Shown: positions 36,613-44,846 of the stretch, piece after piece
How the letters are laid out: the number at the start of each line of letters is the position of its first letter
Numbering within the stretch: the stretch's first letter is position 1
From: JACVRW01 sp963746825
Lineage (GTDB): Bacteria; Actinomycetota; Thermoleophilia; Solirubrobacterales; Thermoleophilaceae
DNA length: 64,000 nt
Direction: 5' to 3'
Assembly: GCA_963746825.1 (NCBI GenBank)
Contig: CAVVCU010000018.1
Span: 62,001 to 126,000, forward strand
The notes under the pieces: model-generated
Database searches by the model: none
Told to the model about the DNA's origin: nothing
What the model saw: the letters and a program-made list of their open reading frames with translations, nothing else
Position numbers and translations under genes: made by a program

Positions 36613-38221
36613 GCCGATCGCGCGCGCCCGCGACTTCAGCTACCGCTATCCCGGTGAGAACGCGAGCGCGCCCGTTCTGACCTGCGCCTCCTTCGAGCTC
36701 GAGCCCGGCAGCTTCACGGTTCTCGCCGGTGTCTCGGGCTCGGGCAAGTCGACCCTCCTGCGCGCGCTCTGCGGCCTCGTGCCCCACTTCCACGGCGGCG
36801 AGGCCAGCGGCGAGCTCGAGGTCGGCGGCCTCGACGTGCGCGAGCACGGCCCGGGTGAGCTGGCGGCGATCTGCGGCACCGTCTTCCAGGAACCCGAGTC
36901 GCAGGTGGTGCTGGGCCGGGTGCGCGCCGAGCTCGAGCTGCCGCTCGAGCACCGCGGCGAGCCGCCCGCGGCGGTGGCTCGCGCCGTGGAGGAGACCGCG
37001 CTGTCGCTCGGCGTCGCCCATCTGCTCGGGCGCCGGACCGAGACGCTGTCCGGCGGCGAGCTGCAGCGCGTCGCGCTGGCCGCGGCGATGGTCCACGGGC
37101 CGCAGCTGCTGCTGCTCGACGAGCCGACCTCCCAGCTCGACCCGGTGGCCGGCGACGAGCTGATCTTCCTCTTGCGCCGCCTCAACGAGGACTGGGGCAC
37201 CGCGGTGGTGGTGGCCGAGCACCGCCTCGAGCGCTGCCTGTCGTCCGCCGACCGGGTAATCGCACTCGCCGGCGGCGCCATCGCCCACGACGGGACACCC
37301 GAGGAGCACCTGGCCTGGGCCAGCGAGGCCATGCCGGTGCTGGCCACGCCGGCGGCCCGGTTGTTCTCCCTGGCCGGCCTTCCCGGCCACCCGGTGTCGG
37401 TCAAGCAGGCGCGGGCCGGCCTGCGCGCGGCGGGCGCGGAACTTCCGGCCCCCGCGACAAGCGCGCCGGCCAACGGGCACGGGCCGCTGCGGCGGCTGCG
37501 CGGGCGCTCACGAAAGGCCCCGTCCGCCCTCGGACTGCGCGGGCTCTGGTACGAGATCCCCGACGGGCCCACCGTGCTCAACGCCCTCGACCTGAGCTTC
37601 CGCCCCGGCGAGCGCGTGGCGCTGATGGGGCGAAACGGCGCGGGCAAGAGCACGCTTCTGCGACTCGCCAAGGGGCTGATCTCTCCCACGCGCGGCCGGA
37701 TCGAGCGCGCGGGCGAGATCGCGCTGCTGCTGCAGAGCCCAGGCGACTACCTCATCCACGAGCACGCGGTCGACGAGGCCGGCGCCGGGGCGGTGGCCGC
37801 GGCCGGGCTGGGCGGGCGCGAGGCGGCTCATCCTCGCGACCTCTCCGGCGGACAGCGCCAGCGGCTCGCGCTCGAGGTGGTGCTCTCCGGCGGCCCGCAG
37901 GCGGCGGTCCTCCTCGACGAGCCCACGCGTGGCATGGACCGCGACCACAAGGACGAGCTCGCGGCGCGGATCGACGAGCTGGCGCGGGCGGGGAGCGCGC
38001 TGGTGGTGGCCACCCACGACACCGAGTTCGCGGCCTCCTTCGCCCAGCGCATCGTGCTGCTGGGGCAGGGCACCGTGATCGGTGACGGCCCGCCCGTCGA
38101 GGTCCTGGGCGGCGGCCGCCACTTCTCGACCGAGGTGGCGCGCGCCACGGAGGGCGCCGCCCTGCTGCCCGAGCACGCGGCCGAGCTTCTGCTCCTGCGT
38201 GAGAGAGAGCCGGCGCGATGA
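36605..38221 (+). CDS. ecfA: ECF transporter double ATPase (EcfA-EcfA' fusion)
   Basis: 538 residues from the GTG at 36605, two ABC ATPases in one chain. Domain 1: Walker A GVSGSGKST (about 42-50), Q-loop VFQEPESQVVLG, signature LSGGELQRV, Walker B LLLLDEPTSQLDP, switch His VAEHRLE. Domain 2: Walker A GRNGAGKST (about 341-349), signature LSGGQRQRL, Walker B AVLLDEPTRGMDR, switch His VATHDTE. The PESQVV segment is typical of ECF ATPases. The fusion replaces the usual EcfA1/EcfA2 pair and powers uptake through EcfT. It overlaps the next gene by ATGA. Confidence 0.93.
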   Translation: MTEPIARARDFSYRYPGENASAPVLTCASFELEPGSFTVLAGVSGSGKSTLLRALCGLVPHFHGGEASGELEVGGLDVREHGPGELAAICGTVFQEPESQVVLGRVRAELELPLEHRGEPPAAVARAVEETALSLGVAHLLGRRTETLSGGELQRVALAAAMVHGPQLLLLDEPTSQLDPVAGDELIFLLRRLNEDWGTAVVVAEHRLERCLSSADRVIALAGGAIAHDGTPEEHLAWASEAMPVLATPAARLFSLAGLPGHPVSVKQARAGLRAAGAELPAPATSAPANGHGPLRRLRGRSRKAPSALGLRGLWYEIPDGPTVLNALDLSFRPGERVALMGRNGAGKSTLLRLAKGLISPTRGRIERAGEIALLLQSPGDYLIHEHAVDEAGAGAVAAAGLGGREAAHPRDLSGGQRQRLALEVVLSGGPQAAVLLDEPTRGMDRDHKDELAARIDELARAGSALVVATHDTEFAASFAQRIVLLGQGTVIGDGPPVEVLGGGRHFSTEVARATEGAALLPEHAAELLLLREREPAR

Positions 38222-40101
38222 GCTGGCAGGCCGCGTCGCTGGTGGTGCTTTCGCTCGGGCTGGTCGCCGGCTTCGCCTGGTACGAGCGCGACAAGCCGCC
38301 CGCCCGGGTGCTGGCGCTCGTGGCCACGCTGGCCGCGCTGGCCGTGGTCGGCCGTCTCGCCTTCGCGGCCATTCCCAACGTCAAGCCCACCACCGACATC
38401 GTGCTCTTCGCCGGCTACGCCCTCGGGGCGGTGCCGGGCTTCGCCGTGGGCGCGGTCACCGCGGTGGTGTCGAACGTGTTCCTCTCACAGGGGCCGTGGA
38501 CCCCCTGGCAGATGGTGGGTTGGGGCGGAGTCGGGGTGGCCGGTGCTCTGCTGGCCTGGCTGACGCATGGTCGCGAGCTCTCGCGGCTGCAGCTCGCGGC
38601 GGTGTGCGGGCTGGCCGGGCTCGCGTTCGGAGCGTGGATGGATCTCTATCAACTCACCCTCGCCGCCCGGCAGGATCTCGACACCTACCTGGCAATCTCG
38701 GCCAGCTCCCTGCCCTACAACCTCGCCCATGCGGTGGGAAACGTGGTGTTCTGCCTCTTGATCGGACCCGTGTTCATTCGCGCCCTGCGCCGCTACCGCC
38801 GCCGCCTCGAGGTGAGCTGGCGTGCTCCGGCGGCCGCTTCCGCCGCCGCGCTTGCGCTCCTGCTGCTGCTCCCGGCCGCCGCGCTCGCCGCGTCGCCGGC
38901 CGATCGAGCCGAGCGCTGGCTGGTGCGGGCCCAGAACGACGACGGCGGCTTCGGCGGCGCACCCCGGGCGAGTTCGAGCGAGCTGTTCAGCGGCTGGTCG
39001 GCACTCGGCCTCGCGGCCGCGGGGCGCAACCCGCGCGACGTCCGCCGGCCCGGGGGACGCTCGCTGGCCTCATACGTGTCCCGCAGCGCCGGCTCGTTCG
39101 CCGACCCGGGGGAGATCGAGCGCACGATGCTGGTGCTCGAGGCCGCCGGGCTGTCCTCGCGGAGCGTCGGCGGCACCGATCTGGTCGCGCTCCTGAACCG
39201 ACGGCGCCGGGCCAACGGCTCGATCGCGGGCTACGTGAGCTACACCGCCTTCGGCGTGCTCGCCCTGCGCGCCGCGGGTGCCCCGGCCGGGGGCTCGACC
39301 GTCAGCTGGCTCGTGTCCGCCCAGAACGACGACGGTGGCTTCGGGCTCGCGCCCGCCTCGGTGAGCGACAGCGACATGACGGGCGCCGTGCTCCAGGCCC
39401 TGGCCGCGGTGGGCCGAGCCCGCGGCGCCGCGGCGCGGCGGGCCGTGACCTGGCTGCGCGACAACCAGAACGACGACGGCGGCTTCGGCCAGTTCAGGGG
39501 TCGCGACTCGAACGCCCAGTCCACGAGCTACGCGGTCCAGGGTCTGGTGGCCGCCGGTGCGGGGGGCTCGACCCGGTCGCGCGCGCTGTCCTATCTGACC
39601 GGGCTGCAGCGCGCCGACGGCAGCATCGCCTACTCGGCGCAGAGCTCGCAGACGCCGGTGTGGGTGACGGCGCAGGCGCTGATGGCGCTCGAGCGCCGGC
39701 CGTTGCCGCTGAGCGCGGTGCCTCGCAGGGAGCGGCCGAAGGCGGAGGCTACGTCGGCGGCGCCGCCGAGCGCTCCGGCGGTGGCGGCACCTCCTCCGGG
39801 GACACCCCCGGCGCCCGCGGCGAGCCCGCCGCCAACGGCGAGCAACCAGGGTGGGGCCGCCGCGCCCCCGCCACCCGACCCGGCCGTGCCCCGGATCGCC
39901 GAGCCGCCCGTGGCGGCCCCGGCCGCCCCGGCCGCCCCTGCCGAAGGCGGCCTCCAGGTCGACCGCCCGGCCAGCGGTTCCGCGGACGACGGCGGCGGGG
40001 TGCCGGTGTGGCTGGTGGTGGTGCTCGTGGCCGCGGCGGCGCTGGCGCTGTTCCTCGCCCGCCGCCGTCTACTGCCGATCAAGCGCCGACTGTCGACCTG
40101 A
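38218..40101 (+). CDS. ECF S component fused to extracellular alpha/alpha-toroid domain
   Basis: 627 residues. Residues about 1-195 are a six-helix ECF substrate-binding component (LAFAAIPNVKPTTDIVLFAG, VGAVTAVVSNVFLSQGPWTP, ISASSLPYNLAHAVGNVVFC). A further hydrophobic segment (AAALALLLLLPAAALAA) then leads to a toroid of squalene-cyclase/prenyltransferase-type repeats (about 230-500) with three QNDDGGFG motifs at residues 239, 369 and 417. A Pro/Ala linker and a final helix (VWLVVVLVAAAALALFLARR) follow. The toroid superfamily includes the alpha domain of intrinsic factor and transcobalamin, and the DUF4430 proteins upstream match their beta domain. I infer capture of corrinoid by the toroid and transfer to the S component. 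Confidence 0.87.
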   Translation: MSWQAASLVVLSLGLVAGFAWYERDKPPARVLALVATLAALAVVGRLAFAAIPNVKPTTDIVLFAGYALGAVPGFAVGAVTAVVSNVFLSQGPWTPWQMVGWGGVGVAGALLAWLTHGRELSRLQLAAVCGLAGLAFGAWMDLYQLTLAARQDLDTYLAISASSLPYNLAHAVGNVVFCLLIGPVFIRALRRYRRRLEVSWRAPAAASAAALALLLLLPAAALAASPADRAERWLVRAQNDDGGFGGAPRASSSELFSGWSALGLAAAGRNPRDVRRPGGRSLASYVSRSAGSFADPGEIERTMLVLEAAGLSSRSVGGTDLVALLNRRRRANGSIAGYVSYTAFGVLALRAAGAPAGGSTVSWLVSAQNDDGGFGLAPASVSDSDMTGAVLQALAAVGRARGAAARRAVTWLRDNQNDDGGFGQFRGRDSNAQSTSYAVQGLVAAGAGGSTRSRALSYLTGLQRADGSIAYSAQSSQTPVWVTAQALMALERRPLPLSAVPRRERPKAEATSAAPPSAPAVAAPPPGTPPAPAASPPPTASNQGGAAAPPPPDPAVPRIAEPPVAAPAAPAAPAEGGLQVDRPASGSADDGGGVPVWLVVVLVAAAALALFLARRRLLPIKRRLST

Positions 40102-40932
40102 CTACTGCTTCAGCGCCCGGGCGATGAGGCGGTCCATCACGCGATCGGGCAGCACGGCGGCCATCCGCGCCCGCAGCTTCGCGTCGCGGCCGACCAGATA
40201 GCGGGCGCGCGGGCGCTCGGCGGTGAGCGCGGTGCCGATGGCCTCGGCCACGTCGCCGGGCTCGATGCCGCGCTCGTTCTCGATCTTCACCGTCTCGGCG
40301 CGCAGGGCCTCGACCATCGAGCCGTAGAGCCGCTCGGCCTCGGCGGGCATGCCCGCCTGCAGCTCGCCGGCCAGCTCGTTGCCCTTTTTCCAGATCGGGG
40401 TCTTGACGCCGCCGGGCTCGATCACGATCACGTCCACACCCTGTGAGCGCAGCTCGCGGCGCAACGAGTCGCTCATGGCCTCAAGGCCGAACTTGGACAT
40501 GGCGTAGGCGCCGACCAGCGGCAGAGCCACGCGCCCGCCGATCGAGGACACGTTGACGATCCGCCCGCGTCCCGCCCTCAGCGCCGGCAGGAAGCTCTGG
40601 GTCACGGCGAGCTGGCCGACGAGGTTGATCTCGAGCTGGCGGCGCAGCTGGTCGACCGGGAGGAACTCGAGCGGCGCGGCCACGGCTATCCCGGCGTTGT
40701 TGACCAGTCCGGCCAGCGGCGCGCCGGCCAGATCGGCGGCGGCCGAGGCGATCGACTCGGAGTCGGTCACGTCGAGCTTGACGGTGCGCAGGCCCGCGGA
40801 GCCGAGCCGCTCGGCGTCATCGTCTCGGCGCACGGCAGCGACCGGGTCGAAGCCCAGCTCCCTGAGCCGGTGGGCCGTCGCCTCGCCAATGCCGCTGGAG
40901 GCGCCGGTGATCAGCACGATGCCTGAGGCCAC
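40102..40932 (-). CDS. Short-chain dehydrogenase/reductase
   Basis: 276 residues with the classical SDR marks: cofactor motif ITGASSGIGEA, LVNNAGIAVAAPLEF, catalytic Ser in RIVNVSSIGGRVALP, and the YxxxK pair in VGAYAMSKFGLEAMSDSLRR. The C-terminal part (VEALRAETVKIENERGIEPG) is that of oxidoreductases acting on lipophilic substrates. NAD(P) use and substrate are not decidable. It is convergent with the ECF operon and divergent from the nitroreductase gene. Confidence 0.88.
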   Translation of the reverse strand: MASGIVLITGASSGIGEATAHRLRELGFDPVAAVRRDDDAERLGSAGLRTVKLDVTDSESIASAAADLAGAPLAGLVNNAGIAVAAPLEFLPVDQLRRQLEINLVGQLAVTQSFLPALRAGRGRIVNVSSIGGRVALPLVGAYAMSKFGLEAMSDSLRRELRSQGVDVIVIEPGGVKTPIWKKGNELAGELQAGMPAEAERLYGSMVEALRAETVKIENERGIEPGDVAEAIGTALTAERPRARYLVGRDAKLRARMAAVLPDRVMDRLIARALKQ

Positions 40933-40952
40933 GCTGCGAGACTAACCGGCCG

Positions 40953-41462
40953 ATGGATCTGGAAGAGGCCATACGCACGCGCCGCACCCACAAGGCCTTC
41001 GGAGAAGAGCCGGTGCCGCGCGAGACCATCGAGGAGCTGCTCGAGCTGGCGCGCTGGGCGCCGAACCACAATCTCACCAACCCGTGGCGCTTCCGTGTGG
41101 TGGGGCCCGAGGCGCTGGCCAAGCTCAAGCGGGCCGCCGGTCGCGAGGCCGCGGGCAAGCTCGACCGCGCGCCGACGCTGGTGGTGGCCAGCCAGACAAG
41201 GTCGGACGACGAGGTGCAGGACGAAGAGGACCTGTGCGCGGTCGCCACCGCCGTGTCCTACGTGCTGCTCGCGGCTCACGCCCGCGGGCTCGCCGGCTAC
41301 TGGCGCACGCCCGGCGTGCTGCGCACCGAGGAGGGGCGCGCCGCGGTGGGGGTACCCGACGGTGAACGCGTCCTGGGCCTGATCCACCTCGGCCCGCTGC
41401 GCCAGGGCAAGGAGCCGCCCGAGCGGCTCCCGGCCGGCGAGTACGTAACGTTCCTGCCGTGA
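40953..41462 (+). CDS. Nitroreductase-family flavoprotein
   Basis: 169 residues: start MDLEEAIRTRRTHKAFGEEP (FMN phosphate-binding Arg residues), LLELARWAPNHNLTNPWRFR (the APNHNLTNPW FMN-binding motif) and AVATAVSYVLLAAHARGLAG. Uses FMN and NAD(P)H to reduce nitro, quinone or related compounds. Short form, similar to BluB-less small nitroreductases. It overlaps glpD by the GTGA junction. Confidence 0.85.
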   Translation: MDLEEAIRTRRTHKAFGEEPVPRETIEELLELARWAPNHNLTNPWRFRVVGPEALAKLKRAAGREAAGKLDRAPTLVVASQTRSDDEVQDEEDLCAVATAVSYVLLAAHARGLAGYWRTPGVLRTEEGRAAVGVPDGERVLGLIHLGPLRQGKEPPERLPAGEYVTFLP

Positions 41463-43168
41463 TCTCGCGCGCTGACGCGCTGGCTGCCCTGGAGAGCGAT
41501 TCGTTCGACCTCGTGGTCGTGGGCGGCGGCATCACCGGCGCGGGAGTGGCCCTCGATGCGGCCTCGCGCGGCTACAGCGTGGCGCTGGTGGAGAAGTCGG
41601 ACTTCGCCGCCGGCACCTCGAGCCGCTCCTCCAAGCTCGTGCACGGCGGGCTGCGCTACCTGCAGAACTTCGACCTCGGCCTGGTGCGCGAGGCCCTGCT
41701 GGAGCGCTCGCTGATGGTTCGGCTCGCTCCCCACCTGGTGCGCCCGCTGCCGTTTCTCGTGCCGAGCTTCGAGGGCAAGCGGCCCAATCGCCTGACCGGC
41801 GTGGGCCTCAACATGTACGACGTGATGGCGTGGCGGCGCGGGCGCGACGAGCTCGAGGACTGGAGTCCCGACCGCCACCGCATCGTCGACGGCGCCGAGG
41901 CGGTGGAGATGGCTCCGGCGCTGGAGGGTCGAGAGCCGAGCGCCGCCTACCTGTTCTATGACTGCCAGACCGACGACGTCCGCCTCGTGCTGAGCGTGCT
42001 CGGCGAGGCCGAGCGCTTCGGCGCCGTGGTGGCCAATCGCTGCGAGGTCACCGGTCTGGTCGAGCGCGACGGCCGCGCTGCGGGCGCGCTCGTGCGCGAC
42101 ACCGAGAGCGGGGGAGAGTTCGAGCTCGGCGCGACCCACGTGATCAACGCCACCGGTGTCTGGGCCGACCGGCTGCGGCCCGACGAGCTCTACACCCAGG
42201 GGGAGATGCCGAAGATCCGGCCCAGCCGCGGCACCCATGTGACCCTGTCGCGTGAGCAGCTGCCGGTGAACGCCGGGGTGATCGCACCCGCGGGCAGCGG
42301 GCGCACGGTCTTCGTTCTTCCGTGGCTGGGACGCACGCTCGTGGGCACCACCGACAACGACTACGAGGGCTCGCTCGATCACGTGCCGGCCGGGGAGGAG
42401 GACGTGGCCTACCTGCTCGAGGCGGTCAACGCCTTCTTCGGCACCGAGCTGGGCTCGGACGACCTGACCGGCGCCTACGCCGGCGTGCGCCCGCTGATCG
42501 CGACCGGCGATCCCAAGAAGTCCGTCGACATCTCGCGCCGGGCGGAGCTCTACGAGACCAGCTCGGGCCTGGTCACGATCACGGGCGGGAAGCTCACCAC
42601 CTGGCGACGCATGGCGAGGATGGCGGTCGACCGGATCGTCGAGCGCGAAGGCCGCGAGGCCCCGTGCCGGACCCACGAGATCCCGATCGGCCTGCCCGAG
42701 GAGGCGGGCGACCTACCCGAGGTGCCGGGGGTCGACGAGGACACACGGACGCACCTGGCGGCGCGATACGGCCACGCCGCGGCCGAGGTGCTCAGCCTCG
42801 TGACCGAGGCCCCCCAGCTGGCTCAGCGCGTCAGCCCCGACCTCCCCGATATCGCCGCCGAGGTGGCCTTCGCCGCCGCGCAGGAACAGGCCCGCTCGCT
42901 GGGCGATGTGCTGCTGCGACGCACTCGCCTGGGCCTGCTCGACGCCCGGCGCCTGACCGACCTCGAGGGCGAGGAGCTCGCGCTGGTGGCCGGCGCGGTG
43001 GCCGGCGAGCTCGGCTGGGACGACGCCCGGCTCGAGAGCGAGATCGCTGCCTGGGGCGAGGAGGCCCGGCTCGAGGGACTGGTCGCGGCCGGCGGCCGCC
43101 CGCCCGCGGCCGACCGGCTCGAGGAGGCCCCCCTGAAGGCCGGCGCGGCGCCCGAGGAGGCCGCGTGA
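41459..43168 (+). CDS. glpD: Glycerol-3-phosphate dehydrogenase (FAD-dependent)
   Basis: 569 residues from a GTG at 41459. N-terminal FAD-binding fold LVVVGGGITGAGVALDAASR, then the family signature GTSSRSSKLVHGGLRYLQNF, the substrate-side segment AGVRPLIATGDPKKSVDISR and GLVTITGGKLTTWRRMARMA. The C-terminal DAO_C-like domain is present, followed by an Ala/Glu-rich tail. It oxidises sn-glycerol-3-phosphate to dihydroxyacetone phosphate and passes electrons to quinone at the membrane. No glpK or glpF is adjacent. It is translationally coupled to a DHPS-like gene. Confidence 0.93.
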   Translation: MISRADALAALESDSFDLVVVGGGITGAGVALDAASRGYSVALVEKSDFAAGTSSRSSKLVHGGLRYLQNFDLGLVREALLERSLMVRLAPHLVRPLPFLVPSFEGKRPNRLTGVGLNMYDVMAWRRGRDELEDWSPDRHRIVDGAEAVEMAPALEGREPSAAYLFYDCQTDDVRLVLSVLGEAERFGAVVANRCEVTGLVERDGRAAGALVRDTESGGEFELGATHVINATGVWADRLRPDELYTQGEMPKIRPSRGTHVTLSREQLPVNAGVIAPAGSGRTVFVLPWLGRTLVGTTDNDYEGSLDHVPAGEEDVAYLLEAVNAFFGTELGSDDLTGAYAGVRPLIATGDPKKSVDISRRAELYETSSGLVTITGGKLTTWRRMARMAVDRIVEREGREAPCRTHEIPIGLPEEAGDLPEVPGVDEDTRTHLAARYGHAAAEVLSLVTEAPQLAQRVSPDLPDIAAEVAFAAAQEQARSLGDVLLRRTRLGLLDARRLTDLEGEELALVAGAVAGELGWDDARLESEIAAWGEEARLEGLVAAGGRPPAADRLEEAPLKAGAAPEEAA

Positions 43169-44004
43169 GCGCACCGGTGCTGATGGGGATCGTCAACGCG
43201 ACGCCCGACTCCTTCTCCGAGCCCCAGGGCGCCAAGTCGCTCGACGCCCTCGCGGCCCGCGCGCACCGGCTCGCGGCCGAGGGCGCGGGGCTGATCGACG
43301 TGGGCGGCGAGTCGGGGCGTACCGACCGCCCGGCGGTGTCGGTCGAGGAGGAGGCGGCGCGTGTCGTACCGCTGATCGAGCGGCTGGCGGCCGACGGCCT
43401 CGAGGTTTCGGTGGACACCTGGCGCGAGCCGGTGGCCCGCGCCGCTCTGGCCGCCGGGGCGCGGACCGTGAACGACGTGAGCGGCCTGAGCGATCCCGGG
43501 GTGGCCGACGCCTGCGCCGAGGCCAGAGCGCGCCTGGTGATCACCCACACGCGCGTGCCGCCCAAGGTCAAGGGCTTTCCCCACTACGACGACGTGGTGG
43601 CCGACGTTCGCGAGCTCCTGCTCGAGCGCATCGCGCTGGCCCTGGAGCGAGGGGTGAGCGACTCGGCGCTGATCCTCGATCCCGGTCTCGACCTGGGCAA
43701 GAGCCCGGCCGAGTCGATCGAGCTGCTGCGCCGCCTGCCCGAGCTGGCCGAGCTCGGCCGCCCGCTGCTGGTGGCCGCGTCGCGCAAGGACTTCGTCGGC
43801 GCGCTGACCGGCCGCCCGCCCGCCGGGCGCGACGCCGGCACGCTGGCCGCGCTGGGCTCCGCCGTGGACGGGGGCGCCGCCATCCTGCGCGTGCACGACG
43901 TGGCCGCCGCGCGCGACTTCCTGGCCGTGCACGCGGCGCTGCGCGACGGGTCGGCCGGGCCTGACCTGCGGCTGGCGGCAGAGCTGCGCCGGGAGGTCGT
44001 ATGA
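43165..44004 (+). CDS. Dihydropteroate synthase-like TIM-barrel protein
   Basis: 279 residues from the GTG at 43165. It has the DHPS opening LMGIVNATPDSFSEPQ, the pterin-side loop LIDVGGESGRTDRP, DTWREPVARAALAAGARTVN then DVSG, ILDPGLDLGKSPAES and the SRK motif VAASRKDFVGALTG, ending RVHDVAAARDF. Canonical DHPS reads GGESTRPG where this has GGESGRTD, and no other folate gene is nearby, so a paralogue or divergent folP is possible. It sits between glpD and a phosphoesterase with 4-base overlaps. Confidence 0.8.
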   Translation: MSAPVLMGIVNATPDSFSEPQGAKSLDALAARAHRLAAEGAGLIDVGGESGRTDRPAVSVEEEAARVVPLIERLAADGLEVSVDTWREPVARAALAAGARTVNDVSGLSDPGVADACAEARARLVITHTRVPPKVKGFPHYDDVVADVRELLLERIALALERGVSDSALILDPGLDLGKSPAESIELLRRLPELAELGRPLLVAASRKDFVGALTGRPPAGRDAGTLAALGSAVDGGAAILRVHDVAAARDFLAVHAALRDGSAGPDLRLAAELRREVV

Positions 44005-44795
44005 GCGCCTCCTCCTTCACCATCGCCCACCTGTCCGACCCCCACTGCGGGTCGCCCTTCTTCGTGCCCAGCCTGCTCGACCGCGCGCTGGTGGAGATCA
44101 ACGAGCTCGAGCCCGACCTGGTGATCGTGTCCGGCGACCTGACCGGCGAGGGCCTGCGGGGCGAGTACCAGCTCGCGCGCGACTATCTCGACCGCGTCGC
44201 CTGCGAGCGGATGATCGTGATCCCGGGCAACCACGACTCGCGCAACGTGGGATACGTCCACTTCGAGGAGCTCTTCGGCGAGCGCAGCTCGGAGCTGCAT
44301 CGCGACGGCGTGTCGATCGTGGCCGTCGACTCCACCGAGCCCGATCTCGACCACGGCGTGATCGGCCGGGGGCGCTATCCCTGGATCGAGGAGCGCTTCG
44401 GAGCGGAGCAGGCCTACCTGCGCATATTCGTGCTCCATCACCACCTGCTGCCGGTGCCGGGCACCGGGCGCGAGCGCAACGTGGTGCACGACGCCGGGGA
44501 CACGCTCGAGTGCCTGCAGCGCGCCGGCGTAAATCTGGTGCTGTCGGGCCACAAGCACGTGCCCTACGCCTGGCGCCTCGAGAACCTGTTCGTGGTGAAT
44601 GCGGGAACGGTGGCCACCACCCGGCTGCGCGGCAAGACCAAGCCCTGTTACAACGTGATCGAGGCGAGCCCCGAGCGGGTGACCATCTACCGCAAGTACC
44701 CGTTCCACGAGCAGGACGCGATTCTCTCCTTCGATCCGCGCACGTACGAGTACGAGAAGGACCAGTCGCTGCTGGGCGAGACGGCACACGGCTGA
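44001..44795 (+). CDS. Metallophosphoesterase (CpdA-like)
   Basis: 264 residues. The di-metal motifs are in order: AHLSDPHCG (DxH), LVIVSGDLTGEG (GDxx), VIPGNHDSRNVG (GNHD), FVLHHHLLPVPGTG and VLSGHKHVPYAW (GHxH). This is the class III cyclic-nucleotide phosphodiesterase-like group, cytosolic. Physiological substrate unknown. The ATG overlaps the DHPS-like stop (ATGA), making it the last gene of the run from 40953. Confidence 0.88.
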   Translation: MSASSFTIAHLSDPHCGSPFFVPSLLDRALVEINELEPDLVIVSGDLTGEGLRGEYQLARDYLDRVACERMIVIPGNHDSRNVGYVHFEELFGERSSELHRDGVSIVAVDSTEPDLDHGVIGRGRYPWIEERFGAEQAYLRIFVLHHHLLPVPGTGRERNVVHDAGDTLECLQRAGVNLVLSGHKHVPYAWRLENLFVVNAGTVATTRLRGKTKPCYNVIEASPERVTIYRKYPFHEQDAILSFDPRTYEYEKDQSLLGETAHG

Positions 44796-44846
44796 CATTC
44801 GCCGGCGCGCGCCGTAATTCCGCCGGGGCAGGCCGGTTGGACGGGC

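Noticed and set aside
38218..40101. Squalene-hopene cyclase or prenyltransferase enzyme
   Set aside because: The toroid is external, attached to an ECF S component, in a B12-controlled transport operon, and no clear cyclase Asp-rich active motif is visible.
42322..44004. 560-codon frame covering part of glpD and the DHPS-like gene
   Set aside because: Only the part after the GTG at 43165 has family motifs; the upstream part is an out-of-frame reading of glpD.
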